Source of the DNA: Ampullaceana balthica
Lineage: Eukaryota > Mollusca > Gastropoda > Lymnaeidae
DNA: 64,000 nucleotides
Assembly: GCA_944989445.1 (NCBI GenBank)
Contig: CALYLW010000067.1
Coordinates: 1,409,905-1,473,904, forward strand
Direction: 5' to 3'
Numbering within the stretch: the stretch's first letter is position 1; the number at the start of each line of letters is the position of its first letter. This document shows positions 1 through 13,039 of this stretch, piece after piece. The translations under genes were made by a program, and so were the position numbers. The notes beneath the pieces are model-generated. The model searched no databases, was not told the origin of the DNA, and saw only the letters and a program-made list of their open reading frames with translations.

Positions 1-2
1 TT

Positions 3-158
3 AGGGATGAGATATTTGGATGTACTGGTAACTCAACACCACTTAAGAAAAAAGACAGTAATCTGAATCTGGACTCAGATTCTGATGATGGCTGTGAGCT
101 GGATGAAGATGAAGAATTTGATGATGATACTCCCGATGGTCAGCCACTGGATTTTTAG
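3..158 (+). CDS. 3' terminal coding exon of an unidentified gene (partial)
   Basis: I see an open frame from the left edge to a TAG at 156-158, giving about 51 C-terminal residues. The first four bases (ttag) could be a splice acceptor, so the exon may start at position 5. The peptide has a basic patch (PLKKKD), then a strongly acidic serine/aspartate tail (DSDSDD, DEDEEFDDD), and ends in PLDF. Acidic tails of this kind occur in many nuclear and chaperone-like proteins, so they do not identify the family. I do not recognise the gene. The orderly acidic coding sequence followed by AT-rich DNA with polyadenylation signals makes a real terminal exon likely, but the rest of the gene is outside the window. 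Confidence 0.55.
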   Translation, partial: RDEIFGCTGNSTPLKKKDSNLNLDSDSDDGCELDEDEEFDDDTPDGQPLDF

Positions 159-2180
159 AAATACATTTATACAGCTGAACACAAAATAAGTTATTGAGAT
201 AAGGCTATTAGTCTCATAGACAAGATATAGTGGCTATTACAAAATGTGTCTTTGAACACAATAATTCAAATTCACCATTTTGGCATTCTTATTCTGTTAA
301 TGGAAAGCTGATTAGATGACATTATTTAATTAGATGACATTATATAATTTTATCAGAATGGAGATGTAAAGAATCTAGAACTAAAACATATTTAATCAAT
401 AACTTTTTTTATATACTTGGCTTATATGTCTCCATCAGTCTTTGAAAACAGTATTAATTTTAATCTCTCATTGTTTGTAACCATATATATATTGTTTTCA
501 GGTCATTAAAAAAACATTAACAAACTTTCATGAACAAGTAAATTATAACACGGCTAAACCAGATCTTTTAACTTCAACTTTTTTTTTAAACATTCAGTTT
601 TCTATTTTAAATTCGCAGTCTTAAGAAATCCAGAAAAGTCAAATCCATTATATTAGCAAGAAAAACTTTATGAAGAAAAAAATTATAGCTGCAACAAATC
701 ATTATTTTAAAAATTTATTTTCTAAATTTCATGACCAACTGAATACCAATTTTGGAAGTTCAGAATTAGAAAATCCTGTCATCAACTAGAAGAAAAATCT
801 TGTTTAAAATTGTATTATCTTATCTGTTACAGACGCTCCTTCTATACAGAAGATTATTTTGTAGAAAGACGTATACATAAGTTCAGTATGTCTCCTCTCT
901 TACCTATAAAGAATAGTTCATTTGAAATTTGGTTATCTTAAACCATATTTTATTATTGTAGGTGAAATATTTTGACAAGCTATTTTTTATAAGCAGGGAT
1001 CACTTACATTATTACTCTATGAAAACACTGAAATTGTGTTTGGCATGGTCTCAATTTTTATATCATAAACATAAATGACAAATTAAAACCCTTACATAAT
1101 AAAAGTGATATAGATTAGAATCAATGACAAGCTTATTTCAAATCTGAATTTGATTTCAGTTCCTTTATAAGCACAGATACTTTCTCCTAAAACTTTTTGT
1201 AATTAGTCTGCATGCAGCTCAAATAATAATTGCAACATTTAAATGACTGATTTAGCATTATCACAAATTCGTTACTATGGCAATAATTGTTTTTCTTAAT
1301 TTGCATTTTATTTCATTAGCCTCTATGAAGGTCTATGAATGCTTGATTTTTGCAAAAAATTGTTTTGCCATCTTTTAGCCTTAAATTTAGCTAGTCATTT
1401 TGACATAAATCTACAGTAAATCGAAAGATATATTCAGATAATTAAATGCATATTGATGTAATGATATGAATTTTGTTGAGAACAATTACTCAATTTAATA
1501 TTTCCTCAAATATGCTGCCAAAGAACATTGGTGGCTTAAATACATATTAGAGAGATTTGTTTAAAAATCGCTCACCATTTAAATCTGAGGTATTACTTTT
1601 TTTCCCAGGTCATCTGATATTTTTTTTTAAGATGCTAGTTTATTTCAAACATTGTATTATCTAGAACTAGTACACTATTTAAAGTGTAGTAAATTTGAGG
1701 AATTATTTACATTTCATGAAATTATTTGATACAAATATACAATGACTTATTTCATCCAATTGGAAAGTATTTTGTTGAAATGTTATTTTCATTATTGGGG
1801 TATTATCATTATTTTTAGGTTTTTATTTTTTTGTCTGCATAATAGACTATTTTACATTTTAAAGAAATCATTTTATTTTTAAACAATAAAATTTAAATTA
1901 TCTTTTGGGTGATTGACACATTGAATAAATATGTATATTGTATAAACTTGTTTTAAGCGTAATAAATTAAACGCTTTTGACAACAAAAACCCTGCCTACA
2001 TTGTTACACTTGTCACTGAAATCTAGTTTTGCCACTCATTGATAAAGTCGCTATAAAAATGTTTGAGCTGTGTAGCTGTTTGTAAATGCCAGAAAATTTT
2101 TATTTAATGGAATGTATGTGAATTACAATGTATTTTAATGCAGTTTTAAAAAAATGTGATTTAAAATTATTTTTGTTGAT
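159..2180 (+). other. Probable 3' UTR and AT-rich intergenic DNA
   Basis: About 2 kb of AT-rich sequence with no coding signal follows the stop at 158. AATAAA polyadenylation hexamers lie at 1885-1890, 1924-1929 and 1961-1966, so a long 3' UTR ending near 1.9-2.0 kb is plausible but not proven. Confidence 0.4.
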
Positions 2181-2357
2181 TTATGACTAGGGTTACAGTA
2201 AACTAAACAAATATTATTTATGATTAGGGTTACAGTAAACTAAACAAATATTTATGATTAGGGTTACAGTAAACTAAACAAATATTATTTATGATTAGGG
2301 TTACAGTTAACTAAAGAAATATTTATGATTAGGGTTACAGTAAACTAAACAAATATT
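2181..2357. repeat. Minisatellite, unit about 34-38 bp, five copies
   Basis: Five imperfect copies of a unit containing TTAGGGTTACAGTAAACTAA, alternating between a shorter and a longer form. Confidence 0.9.
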
Positions 2358-2661
2358 CACGCACACAAACCATTTGATTTTGTTTGAAGTTCCTGCTTAA
2401 ACGTATAGAGGCTGACAAATGACCAACAAAGAATATGTTTGTGCTAGCTGTAAGCGTTTATCTCCCCAAAACATAAAATGGTAATAGTAATAGATCAAAC
2501 TAGCTGGGAGATTTTTTAGTTATTTTAACTTGTGATTATTACCATCCTAACGTAATAATAGGACGTAACACCAACTATGAACATTAAAAAACATTTTTTG
2601 AAAAATTAATGAAGATTTTTGAACAATTAATTAACCCACATTTTTTAATTCTGCTTACTAC

Positions 2662-2785
2662 CAATGTTCCCTCTAAGGATCGTTGGTTTGTGTGCAACGT
2701 AAAAAAAAAGTTGGTTGCAGATTCCATTTTTTTCAATATTTAACTTGCTTTGGTCAGATATCTTTGCACCCTAAAGGGAACATTG
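2662..2785. mobile_element. 124-bp hAT-like MITE, copy 1 (CAATGTTC family)
   Basis: The ends are inverted: CAATGTTCCCTCTAAG on the left and CTAAAGGGAACATTG on the right. They are flanked by the 8-bp direct repeats cttactac (2654-2661) and cttactat (2786-2793), one mismatch apart. An 8-bp duplication is typical of hAT elements. A second copy sits at 56143-56331. Several short open frames cross it but none is a gene. Confidence 0.7.
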
Positions 2786-3301
2786 CTTACTATGGAGATA
2801 TTTTGGAACTACCTGAATTGCATCTTCTCAGAGGAAGACAATCCGACCAAATGTGCCAAGAAAAAGTGCTTCTGGACCTACTTAAACACCAAAAGTCTTC
2901 AAATGTAGGGTGGCCCTTTAAAGAGGGAATGATTATATGACATCCAACCCAAATGCACACGCAGAAATACTAAATGAGCAATTCCAGTTGGTCTTTTAGG
3001 TTGGTATAGAGTACTTAGAGGATGAGTTACATTTAAAGACCAACCTAGTAAGCATAGCCTGCCCCGTAATGGATCGTATTCAGATCAGGGGTGCTGCCAC
3101 TTCTTAAACTTAAAGTCATTAATCATTAACCCCTGTGGGCCTGTGCTCTAAGAACAAGCCAATGAAATTAAATCATACCTGCAGTAACAATCATCTTCCA
3201 ATCATGACTGACCACAGGCAGAGTCTCGTTAGACTGGAGAACAGCATATATGTAGTACACTTATTTTCACGAAAGGGAAACACTATGACTATGACCTTGC
3301 C

Positions 3302-3478
3302 AACTTTCATCCGGTATCCCTCACTGGCGTGATCTGCAAACTTTTGGAGTACATAATCGTAAGTGCAGTCATGAATCACCTGCAAAACCATAATTTACTC
3401 ACATACCGTCAGCATGGCTTTTATAACAAAAGATCATGTGAGACCCAGCTCCTCGAGTTTATAGAGTTTCTAAGCTGA
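3302..3478 (+). pseudogene. Non-LTR retrotransposon reverse-transcriptase fragment
   Basis: The frame ending at the TGA at 3476-3478 reads PVSLTGVICKLLE and later HGFYNKRSCETQL. These are the conserved motifs of the fingers region of reverse transcriptases from Jockey/CR1-like LINEs (normally RPISLTSV..KLLE and ..QHGF..KRSC.TQL). About 59 residues survive without a stop; no further RT motifs follow, so this is a dead, truncated copy. The strand is that of the original element. Confidence 0.75.
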
Positions 3479-3484
3479 AACTTC

Positions 3485-4515
3485 AGTTTTTGAAACTCCA
3501 GGGTGAAAGCGAAATATTATGTGTCTACTGTCAGGGAAACAGATAGGAGGCAGTCCAGCGATGGGCAGTATGCTTTGACCTGAGCAGACACAGAAACACA
3601 TCATGAGTCCACAGCATGCTGGAGAAGCTGGATAAAACTGAAACACAGCAAGAGTTTTAAGTGGCCCGCTGGCTCATGTTAAAATAACTGACTCATATAT
3701 TTTTCTGTTACCCCATTATATTTATAAGAAATGACAACAGGAATATTGATTACAGAAACGCTGATGAACTTATGCCTACCAATTTTGATGACGCCGGAAG
3801 GAAAATCTCAAAGATGTTAATTTGTATTAATTTTTGTTTGTTGTCAACTCAAAAAAAAACAACAAATGTTGCATCAATGTACTTAAAATTTTCGACATAT
3901 TTTCCACTTTAGTTATAGTTATATTTTTTGTAAGGTATGTAATATAAAATAACCATCTTTATTCTATAACTTTGCCAATATCAATACAATTTTAGTAATT
4001 TATAATGATGGTATAATATATTGTTAAGTATTGAATATTGCGACAGCAGTGCACCTTTTTTTCCCTAAGAAAATAACACATAAAAAGCCACACAAAAAAC
4101 AGACATATAATTGAAAAGCCTGCAGGTCAGTCTTAAAAAATGTCATTTTCGTTTATTATCATAATCCTGCCTGAACATGTTTTTACTTCATTGAATACGG
4201 CCCTCTTTGCATAAGAATTGGACCCCACTGTAATACAGGATCTGCTTGTTCGTGCCAAGGACAATTAGTGACTGGAAAAAGCTTCCAAGGGACCAATCAA
4301 GGCAACAACTGACACATTTTGTGTTATTTCCCCCGTTACCTAAACTCTAGTCACCAATACCCTAATGAGCACCCAAACGTTAATTCTATTATATTTTAAA
4401 ACTATTGTCTATTTCATTGAGACTGCATTGTCAGTCATTTCCAGTCCATGACTTATAACTTTATCTACCTTTGTTAAAGATAAAAGAAACTTAAGCCTAA
4501 GCCCTATAAAAAAAC
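3485..4515. other. Intergenic DNA without recognised genes
   Basis: This lies between the LINE relic and the 3' end of MRPS30. I see AT-rich sequence with short broken frames, no RNA gene and no clear repeat. Confidence 0.5.
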
Positions 4516-4521
4516 AGTGTT

Positions 4522-4527
4522 TTTATT
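4522..4527 (-). promoter_or_regulatory. Polyadenylation signal of MRPS30
   Basis: AATAAA on the minus strand, about 75 nt beyond the stop codon at 4601-4603 and inside an AT-rich tail. Position and hexamer fit a short 3' UTR. Confidence 0.55.
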
Positions 4528-4600
4528 ATTTATAAATATTTTTTTTACACATTCTGCTCAACATAGAATTTGAGAATTTTTTTTGTCTATTTCAAAAATT

Positions 4601-7600
4601 TTATTCGATAATGTATTTTTCTTCTTCTTTGACTTCTTCCACAATAACGTTCCTGGGTATCAAATCCTTAGTCTCCAGAGAATCATCTTTCTCTGTGATT
4701 GTAGATTTCATATCATAACCTCTGCTACTTGGTGCCAGGGCAAACATTTTAATAAGCATCTCCAGGGTTTCATTGTTGAAGTCTTTTACCTGAGTGAAAT
4801 TTGAGAAAAGTCATTTGTTTAAATCCTCATTACATATTTCATGGTTAAATGGTTGCTCTTAAAACCTCACATTTATTTTAGTATTTAGGGTCATTTTTAA
4901 TACAAAAAGGCAAACAAGTTCTTGACAAATTATGAGTGTAAAAGCTTGTCAGAATCAATTAATAATAATAATAATTTAATAACAAAGCATTGCAAAAATT
5001 ATTCTCTATTTTAATTGAATCATTTTGAGCTTTTTTTTAAAATTACTTTATAATAAATCAAAGAAGAAATAGTCCAGATTAATCATTGTAGTGTCTACAT
5101 TCGTCCTATTTATTTGCTAAAAACTCAAGATTGGTAAAGTTTTGAGCTGCATGATTACTTACAAACCCAGTTCCAGCCATATCTTGCTCCCATCAATCCA
5201 ATATTATCATGTGTGACAAATTTCTGATTAAATCATTTTGAATTTATTTGGCTGGCGAGTTTAACAATAAAATGCACTCTTTCTTTCTAGTACCTTTCCA
5301 TTTTCAACTTCTGCATAGAGAGGCATTTCATCTGTATACCAACATAGATTAACAGGTCTATTAGCACTGTTATCTTTCCACAATTCCAGGGTGTTAAGTT
5401 GGTATGCCATAAAAGTAAAGTTTTGTCCATCTGTCAACACTGTTTGGCTTGTTAAAGGGTAGGTCAGGTCCACAAAATGGCTAAAACCTATGAAAAAAAT
5501 CACAAACGAGTCAAAATAAATTATCATTAAGCAGTTATCTGTTCATAATTTATGGCAATAATATAATATTATGCCTTGAATCATAAATAATTTTAATTAA
5601 TTGGACAATAATTTAACCTTTTTCATGCGTCTCAATCAGCCCGATAAAGCCTCAAGATTGGCTTGCTTGTTTTTTTAACAGCTAATAAGATTGCTTTTCC
5701 AGTTTCTGAGTCGCCAGGTGGCTTCAATTTTTTTTGTCTAATGTGTTCTTTCATTTAATAGCATTTTATAAATTCCTAAGCACCCCTATTATTGCTTCAA
5801 AAATATGTGATTGTGATCTCAAAATATCTCCATAAGATGTATTTGTAATGGAATGTCTAATGCCATTGAATCTGATTTTAATACTTGTTTAGGCTTAAAA
5901 AATTAGAGATTAACAAAATATATGCTAGTAAGTCTGTAGCAAGAAACTGCTTGCACAAATTATGTAAATCAGGTTATAAATGTTGAGATATTAGTTTCAT
6001 CCATAAAGGTTTTGTTAGCTCATTTGATTCCCTAGAACTAGAAGAATATATTTAAATTTATACATTTTAAATCTTGTTTATTTTTTATAGCAACAGTATT
6101 GTTTGTAAAAGGGTTCTGTCTCCTTGGCCCAGATAGTCAAAAAGGATTCCACCTCAAATTAGTTAAACACATCTCACAATTAGGTTCTCTATATCATGTG
6201 GTTAGAAAATAATTATTTCATTACTTAGTATTCTGAAAAACTTGAATAAAATAACCATTTGAGAAGTAAATTATTATCATTAATTATGCAACTCAAAATT
6301 ATTTACACATCTTTGATTAGAAAACATGATTTGCTATCTTACCTTGGTTATTGGCTTGAGCAGTAAGCCAAGTAAATGTATTGGTAATTCCCAAAGCAAG
6401 TCGACAATCTTGGGCAGATTTTAAACTACCAACCTGCCCAAAAGATTTAGAGCCACAAGTAGCAATCAGCCCTATGAGCCCAAACTCACAAGGATCACCA
6501 GCTTTGTGACCTATAGATTTTAAAAAATAAAAAAAATAATTTCTTCCAATGACATGTTAAATACAACGGACCTAGAAACAGAACATAGTAATTCTTAAAT
6601 AATGTTGCACAGTTTATTTTTTTAATGGAAGTTTTGATTGCTCTTAAATAAATAAACAAAATATAGCATTTGTCTTTGTGTAGACCATGAGAAATGTTAA
6701 TTTCAATGTCAGATGTAAATATCTTTGTATATGATCTAAACTACAAAAAATAATGAAACTTTTTTTTTAAAAGAGAGAAATAAAAGTTATGCTCAATGAT
6801 CAGAATAAGTGACAACTGCCTTAATGCATGTTTAAAAAAAAATATTTTTTACTTGTAATAAAATTAAACCCACACCTTTCCCTTTTAAAATTAACTATTT
6901 TAAAAGAATGTACTTTTTTCTCTCTTTATAATGACTCATAATTATGCAATTTTATACCTGCTAAAATATTTTTTGGAATTTTTCTTGAAACCTTTCCTTG
7001 TCCATAAACTGAAGGCTTGTATGGAAGAGTTGGGGCCATTTTTTCAATGCTAAGACCAGTTTCTTGATCGTCAAACTAAAATTTGAAACAGATTAAAGTT
7101 AAAACTAGTAAAATTTTGTCAGTCTATCATCAAATATCATCATTATAGTTATTTTTCGTGATTTGGAAATCATTCAATCAGGATTCGAATAACTCTTCTT
7201 GTTTAGTAAACATAAAAGCTCTTTCTCTCTCTCCCCTTCATGGCCATGCGCTTAATGAAAAGGCATGGAGTTAATGTCATCAATTTAATGCCAGGTAATG
7301 TCCCGAGCCTAGTGCTCTTTATGGGTCTTCCCGGAAGACCCTCTCAGCTATCTGGCCCCCAAAGGGACATAACAGCTGAGAAGCCCCACCGCAAGCGGTC
7401 GCTTCTGAAGCGGCCACCTGGGCATCCAGGACAAAAAGTCGAAAATGCCTCCCAATAAGTTGACCTCACAAGGAGGGGTGAAATTCCCTACTATGACCCG
7501 CTACCACTTTGGCGCCACCCTGGCAAAGCACACGAGTCTCCATGGTTAGGACCACCGCTACGCGGGGAATCATCAATGACCTACCTAGGGTGTGAGCCCC

Positions 7601-9719
7601 ACTGGAAGGTTTTCTCAGAGCTGGCGTCCGCTGCGTTCTTCGCGGTACGTTTTGCTAATCCGTGCTGGCGTTCCTGGCCCTAAACAAGCACCGCTCCATA
7701 GCGTTGCTAGTAAAATGAGGGGGGCGAAACGGTCGCTTTGGAGTAACCAAATCCTCAACGGGTATTTTGGTTTTCATCATTGGCATTGCATCTAGATGCT
7801 TTGCCTAAGATCCGTACAGTGACTGTAATCATATATGACTGGTAATAAACAGTTTGAAATTATGTAACTGTCATATGTATAAAGCTGATTATGTAGAGGA
7901 TGAGTAGGGCCTTTATAACAATTGCCATAGATTGAAGGCAATGTGCCTAAGATATATTGAAAGCTTTACAGGCTGCAATGTGTTCTTGTAATGTGCATAG
8001 CACATTTTAGAATACAATGTGTCATAGAAACCAATGTGTGCTAGAGCACAATGTGTCCTATAATATAAAGTGTACAACTACATAGCAAAATGAGCGTAGT
8101 GAAATGCAACCCAAATCTAAGCTCATAAATTATCCATAGTGACAAGCTCATAAATAATCGCGAGTGAGAGAGTTACTGGGTTCGCAGGAGCAGGCATTGT
8201 TTTAACTGTCAGATAAGAATGCCGTCTTAGTATTCATAATATAATGAATAGATCACACTCCTTCTTTCTAGGGCTATGCTACCGAAAAGGCAGTAGCTCT
8301 CTCTCTTTAGATAATAAAACAATAGATAACAGAACTTCAAACTGTAACATTGTAACATCAATTTTGACTAGCTAAAAAGCAGTAAATCAACAATTCACAA
8401 GGAGCCGAAGAATTGTGCTACTGCTTAATACACAGCCATATTTGATACAATTTGTTCAAAATAATACAAACTTACTTTTTATGTGTATGTTTAATGCACT
8501 CTCACTCTTTTACTACTATTTCATATCTACAATATAGGCCTACATGTTTGGGTTTACCTTAAAAACAAGCACTCATATAAAATGCATAATGCAGTCTCCA
8601 CTTACAGACAATGCATATTATTCAACCAAAAATATTATATAATTTAGTTTTCTCCTTAACACAGTATTTACTTAGTACAGCATTAAAAATTACATATAAT
8701 GTAATAACAGTAACATAAACTAGTCATAATAGAATGTATCAAGCTGTATTAAACAATAGTTACTCTAACTCTAAGTAGTACAATGTATACTTTGTATACA
8801 AAGTGTACATATATATAGTTCCGTCCCAGTGATAAATATGACTAAGGTATACCTGTGGTAAAGGTAAATGACTCCTCAGCATGGCATCAAAAAGACCATC
8901 ATAACAAATAAACTGGTCATTCACTGTGTCAAATAATAATTCATCAGGATCTTGTATGTATTTTCGCTTTTTCCTGTCTATTCCATACCGACTCCATAAT
9001 GCTCGAACAATAACATCCTCATCATACTGTGAGAGTTTAAGATGTGGACAATCTTTTGCAAGTTTGGCGGTAAGAAATTCAGATACACTTCTAATTAAAG
9101 ACAGACACTTGTACCTTTTTTCTTCTTCTGGTGTTGAATTGTTTTCAGTTTTTTTACTTCTTTCATGTTCCAAAAGCAGGTGATCTGAAATATGCTGCTT
9201 TAATTGATTAACTAAAATTTCAATGCTGTTCAATTTTGAGGTTTCATAAATGGTTGGCTTGGAATCTTTCCAAGGCAGCAAACAAGTCTTAGTTACATAT
9301 TGACGAAACTGCAGAGTTGCTGGGTGGTCATTAACAGGATCTAGAACCAAAACTGTTGCAGCATAATCAATTAGTTCTTGAACTCTATCTGGGAAGTTAT
9401 GAACAGCGTAGTCGATGGGTGGCACATCAATCATAGCCATATTGTCCTTTTCAAGCAGAGCTATTAATCGACCTTGAACACTTGGATTTGCCAAAAATTT
9501 GTTTTTCATATCGAACCATTTCCATGCATACTTGTGATTCATATTTCCCCAAACTCCGGGGGGATATTTTGGTTTAACTGGTGGATATCCATCAGTTTCA
9601 GCAGCAGAAATGTCATAATTAACATTATCCTTTAGTGCGGAGCTAAAGCATCGATTTAAATAAGAGGACTTCACAAAATAATGCCGCACTAGCAACCGGT
9701 GAGCTAGTGTTGACGCCAT
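4601..9719 (-). CDS. MRPS30: Mitochondrial large-subunit ribosomal protein mL65 (MRPS30/PDCD9), complete, five exons
   Basis: Exons in coding order: 9719-8853, 7075-6958, 6510-6343, 5487-5294, 4789-4601. All introns are GT-AG and the phases agree, giving 1536 nt and 511 residues. The N-terminus is arginine-rich with hardly any acidic residues before about residue 30 (RCFSSALK), as expected of a mitochondrial presequence. Exon 1 (1-289) holds FRQYVTKTC, matching the YFTKT block of vertebrate MRPS30. Exon 3 carries GDPCEFGLIG and ITNTFTWLTAQA. Exon 4 (385-449) has the most conserved block, TSQTVLTDGQNFTFMAYQLN followed by NLCWYTDEMPLY. The protein is metazoan-specific and sits in the mitoribosome large subunit despite its S30 name. 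At 511 aa it is longer than human (439), mostly N-terminally. The start is the first ATG, in context TCAAAATGG. Confidence 0.93.
7205..7850. mobile_element. GC-rich insert in MRPS30 intron 1, probable retroelement piece
   Basis: Some 600 bp of clearly higher GC and CpG content interrupt the AT-rich first intron (7076-8852), ending in a degenerate tail with AATAAA. Open frames of 67-72 residues show no recognised domain. The base composition points to an inserted element rather than a host exon, and no terminal repeat was found. Class unknown. Confidence 0.35.
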
Positions 9720-9974
9720 TTTGATGTAATTTCAATATGTTGTTCTCAATAAAAAAGAATTTTTAAGGGAGCTAATTCTCAGCCGCGACATTTCATCTCA
9801 CACACGGATTTACCCAATTAAATTGTCACAATTATCCACTTTTTTAGACTCATGGGTCAATGATGTACTTTATGGAATGGTTTGTACCTTACTTTAAAGA
9901 ATGAAAGGAAATAGTAAAAAAATGTTTGAAAAAACAAGATCAAGTTCAATTAAAGTTTACAAAGCAATGTCGTC

Positions 9975-10330
9975 TGACCAGGGGAGGAGGGTGTTTGAAA
10001 ACTGTGGCGTCACATCAAAACGCGCAACTTAAAATACACGTTACACTTTAATATCTGGGTTAATGTTTTTATTTAATGACATTTTAACTGGCTTCACACG
10101 TGTAACGATATTAGAGTGCAGCCTCACACTAAATACATACTTAAATTACGATAAATTGATTTGAAACATGTTAATTCTGAAGTAGGAAATACAGCTTTCA
10201 TAAGGGGGGCGGGAGGCGACAAAGCTTTGCGACGTCATATTTGAGGGGGGCTTACTTTTTGTTGTAACGAGGGGGGGGTAGGAGGATATCGGTCAATCGA
10301 TATCGTGTGACGTCATTTATGGACGGCACC
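9975..10330. mobile_element. Harbinger-like MITE, copy 1, 5'-truncated
   Basis: The right terminus is intact (GACGTCATTTATGGACGGCA) and is followed by TAA. The internal blocks match the other copies (CATCAAAACGCGCAACTT, the CACACGTGTAACGATATTAG block, AAAGCTTTG), but the left inverted end is missing. It lies about 250 bp upstream of the MRPS30 start. Confidence 0.75.
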
Positions 10331-11035
10331 TAATGTAAATTCAAAATTAAACTCATGCTATCAACTTCTTGTTGTTGAAATAAGCATAGAACACAGACAA
10401 ACAAACTTGAGAATTATCACAATCTCTCCCTTTAAGTAATATATAGATGGACCAGCTGTCTGTGGCCCTAATGTCGGTGGTTTTATTGGCGAAGGCTGGA
10501 TGTTTGGGGACTAAATTGTCGGGGTAAAAATGCCATTGACAAATTTGTCATATAATTTTTTACATTACATATGTTGTTTCATTGAAACGTATTAAATTTT
10601 AAATGATTCAAATTTTTTGGAAAGTATTGAAACTCTCAAACATTTCTCAATAATAATAAAATATAATTTTAAAATACGTATTAATTTCCTAGATATGCAC
10701 AGTTGTTAAAAGTTACTAAACAACAAGGTGACAGCTAGGTGGAAGCACACAAAAAATAATAATATATAAAAAAAATTTTTTTTAAAAATTACGAAACCGA
10801 GTGTTTGGCGAAGAAGAATTTTTTTCCTTGTCTTTTTTCTGGCTTTCCCCACATTGTTTATTAAATTTCTATTCTAATCTGATTGCAATCTCAACACTAT
10901 ATGATCAATAAAGGGCAAGATGTATCAGTGTCTAGTAACAAACATATTTCAATTAGTGTTTTCCCGACACTTTTTATACCCTGTATCACCATGAATTGAT
11001 TACAACCTCGCACACAATCATTATAAATTGATTAA

Positions 11036-11461
11036 GGGGACGTCCATAAATGACGTCACGCGCCTAGGGGGGAGGGGGTTACATTTTGTGACGATGTGTA
11101 ACGAGGGGGAGGGGGTGTTCAAGAAATGTGACGTCACTTCAAAACGCGTAACTTTAAATAAGAGTTCCACTTAAAAAATTTGATTGCTTACAATTTATTT
11201 AATGACGTTTAACATGGCTTCACGCGTGTTACGGTATTAGAATGCAGCCTTACAATAAATACATACTTAAATGACAAAATAAATAAATAAATAAATAATT
11301 GGAACATGCTCATTTTCAAATAGAAAACACGGCTTTATGGAGGCGGCGGGTCAAAGCTTTGTGACGTCATATTGGAGGGGTTCTATGGTTTTTTTGGGCA
11401 AGGGGGAAGGGGGGGGGGAATAATTGGTCAAAATCACGTGATGTCATTTATGGACGGCCCC
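11036..11461. mobile_element. Harbinger-like MITE, copy 2, full length
   Basis: Inverted ends GGGGACGTCCATAAATGACG and TCATTTATGGACGGCCCC enclose 426 bp. The flanks are TAA on the left and AAA on the right, a slightly decayed 3-bp target duplication. An (AAAT)n run lies in the middle. Confidence 0.85.
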
Positions 11462-12726
11462 AAAGATGAAAACCATTCTCAGCATTTATTTCTCAAATTC
11501 TCCCCACCACCACCCCACAGAAAGGAACATTGAAAATACAAACGATAATATTCCACACCACTAAGGTAGGCTATTTTATCGACAATTCACTAAAAATGTA
11601 TTTCTTGACATGAACTTGGGCCCCAGAGTGAGCGCCAATTTCTTTTATGATCCTGGTCGTACCATCCAAAACAGTCATAATGCTTTTTTAAAAATGCATT
11701 TTTTTCTTTTGCAGCTATTGAATTTCCTATTTTAAAATAATTCATTTCAAGTTAAACATTTTGAATGCCAAATTTTAACTGCAGGCCTATCAATTAGTAA
11801 ATACGAAAATGAAAATATTCATTAAAGTTTAAACGTCCATTTAACTTTCAAAGTCTTACTTCCTGGGAAATGGAAAGGATGTCTAAAACTCGTAACATAT
11901 CCCTTATAACCAGGGCCACTCTTAGGCCATTGCCACCTATGCGACCGCAGGGGCCAGGGAGTCCCGCACTTTCATAGGCCCCGCCTATCTTACTTTGTTC
12001 TTATTATTCGTATAAATTCTTAACTTGATAACAACAAAAAAAGTGAAACATTTTAGTGCACGGAACCACATCTTGCTCGCACCTTCATGATAGCAACATA
12101 GGTTTACCTTCCAGCAGTGCTACCAGCGCTAGGTTTTTCAACCTAGATCTAGTTTTTTTAAAAACCATGTCTAGGTTTCTAGATTTTAATTAAAAAAATT
12201 GCCACAATCTAGGGGTGTGTTGTTCTTTTTACAATAGTAAATGTATGATGTGAAAGTACCCAAATAAAAAAATGTGCAACTAACATCCTAAGAGATTCGA
12301 TTTTTCAAAAATAAAAATAAGCAGTTGATGGCAACCGTATTTTTAGCCACTCTATGATGTTACATTATTATATCTATGGCTCTATGCTAATGAATTCGAA
12401 AAAATTCTGGTACAAGATAAAACAACTTGAATGCGCCAAAATATTTAATTCTATTAGTATTAGACTTTAACCGCTCTACCATTTTCTCTGTCTGCGTTGA
12501 GAGAATATTCTCTCAAATATACTCGGTATGGAGTATAGACTAAAGATAATCTAACACAACACTCAGATAGTTATAAAAACCCCTTTCCTATTCCGTATGC
12601 AAAAACAAACATACAAATTCTCATTGTTTCCGTCTGGAATTCGGAAATTGAATGGGATGCTTGATCAAACGAGGAAAACCAACATTTAAAACTCAAATAA
12701 AAATGCAAGACGAGGCATAAACAATG

Positions 12727-12988
12727 GGGGCCGTCCATAAAGTACGTCACGCTCCAGAGGGGGAGGGGGTGTAAGAAAGTGTGACAGTTTGTGACAGGGG
12801 GGAGGGGGTGTCCGGCCATGTGTGACGTCACTGGTGTTTTATGTTAAATTTTAATTATTTTGTTAATAAAAAAAACAACATTTTTGTTCGAAAGTGTGAC
12901 GTACTTTAGGGGGGGGGTCCCGAGATTTGTGACAGGGGGGGAGTTAAAAATGGTCAAAAATAGCGTGACGTACTTTATGGACGGCCCC
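12727..12988. mobile_element. Harbinger-like MITE, copy 3, short subfamily
   Basis: Inverted ends GGGGCCGTCCATAAAGTACG and CGTACTTTATGGACGGCCCC enclose 262 bp, flanked by ATG on both sides. The ends read AAAGTACGTCA where the long subfamily has AAATGACGTCA, and the interior is different and shorter. Confidence 0.85.
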
Positions 12989-13039
12989 ATGGGTAAACTT
13001 AGGACTCAAAAATCTTCATTATAGAAGGATTAAAATAGA

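Noticed and set aside
8926..9183. 85-codon plus-strand frame
   Set aside because: It is antisense to the confirmed first exon of MRPS30.
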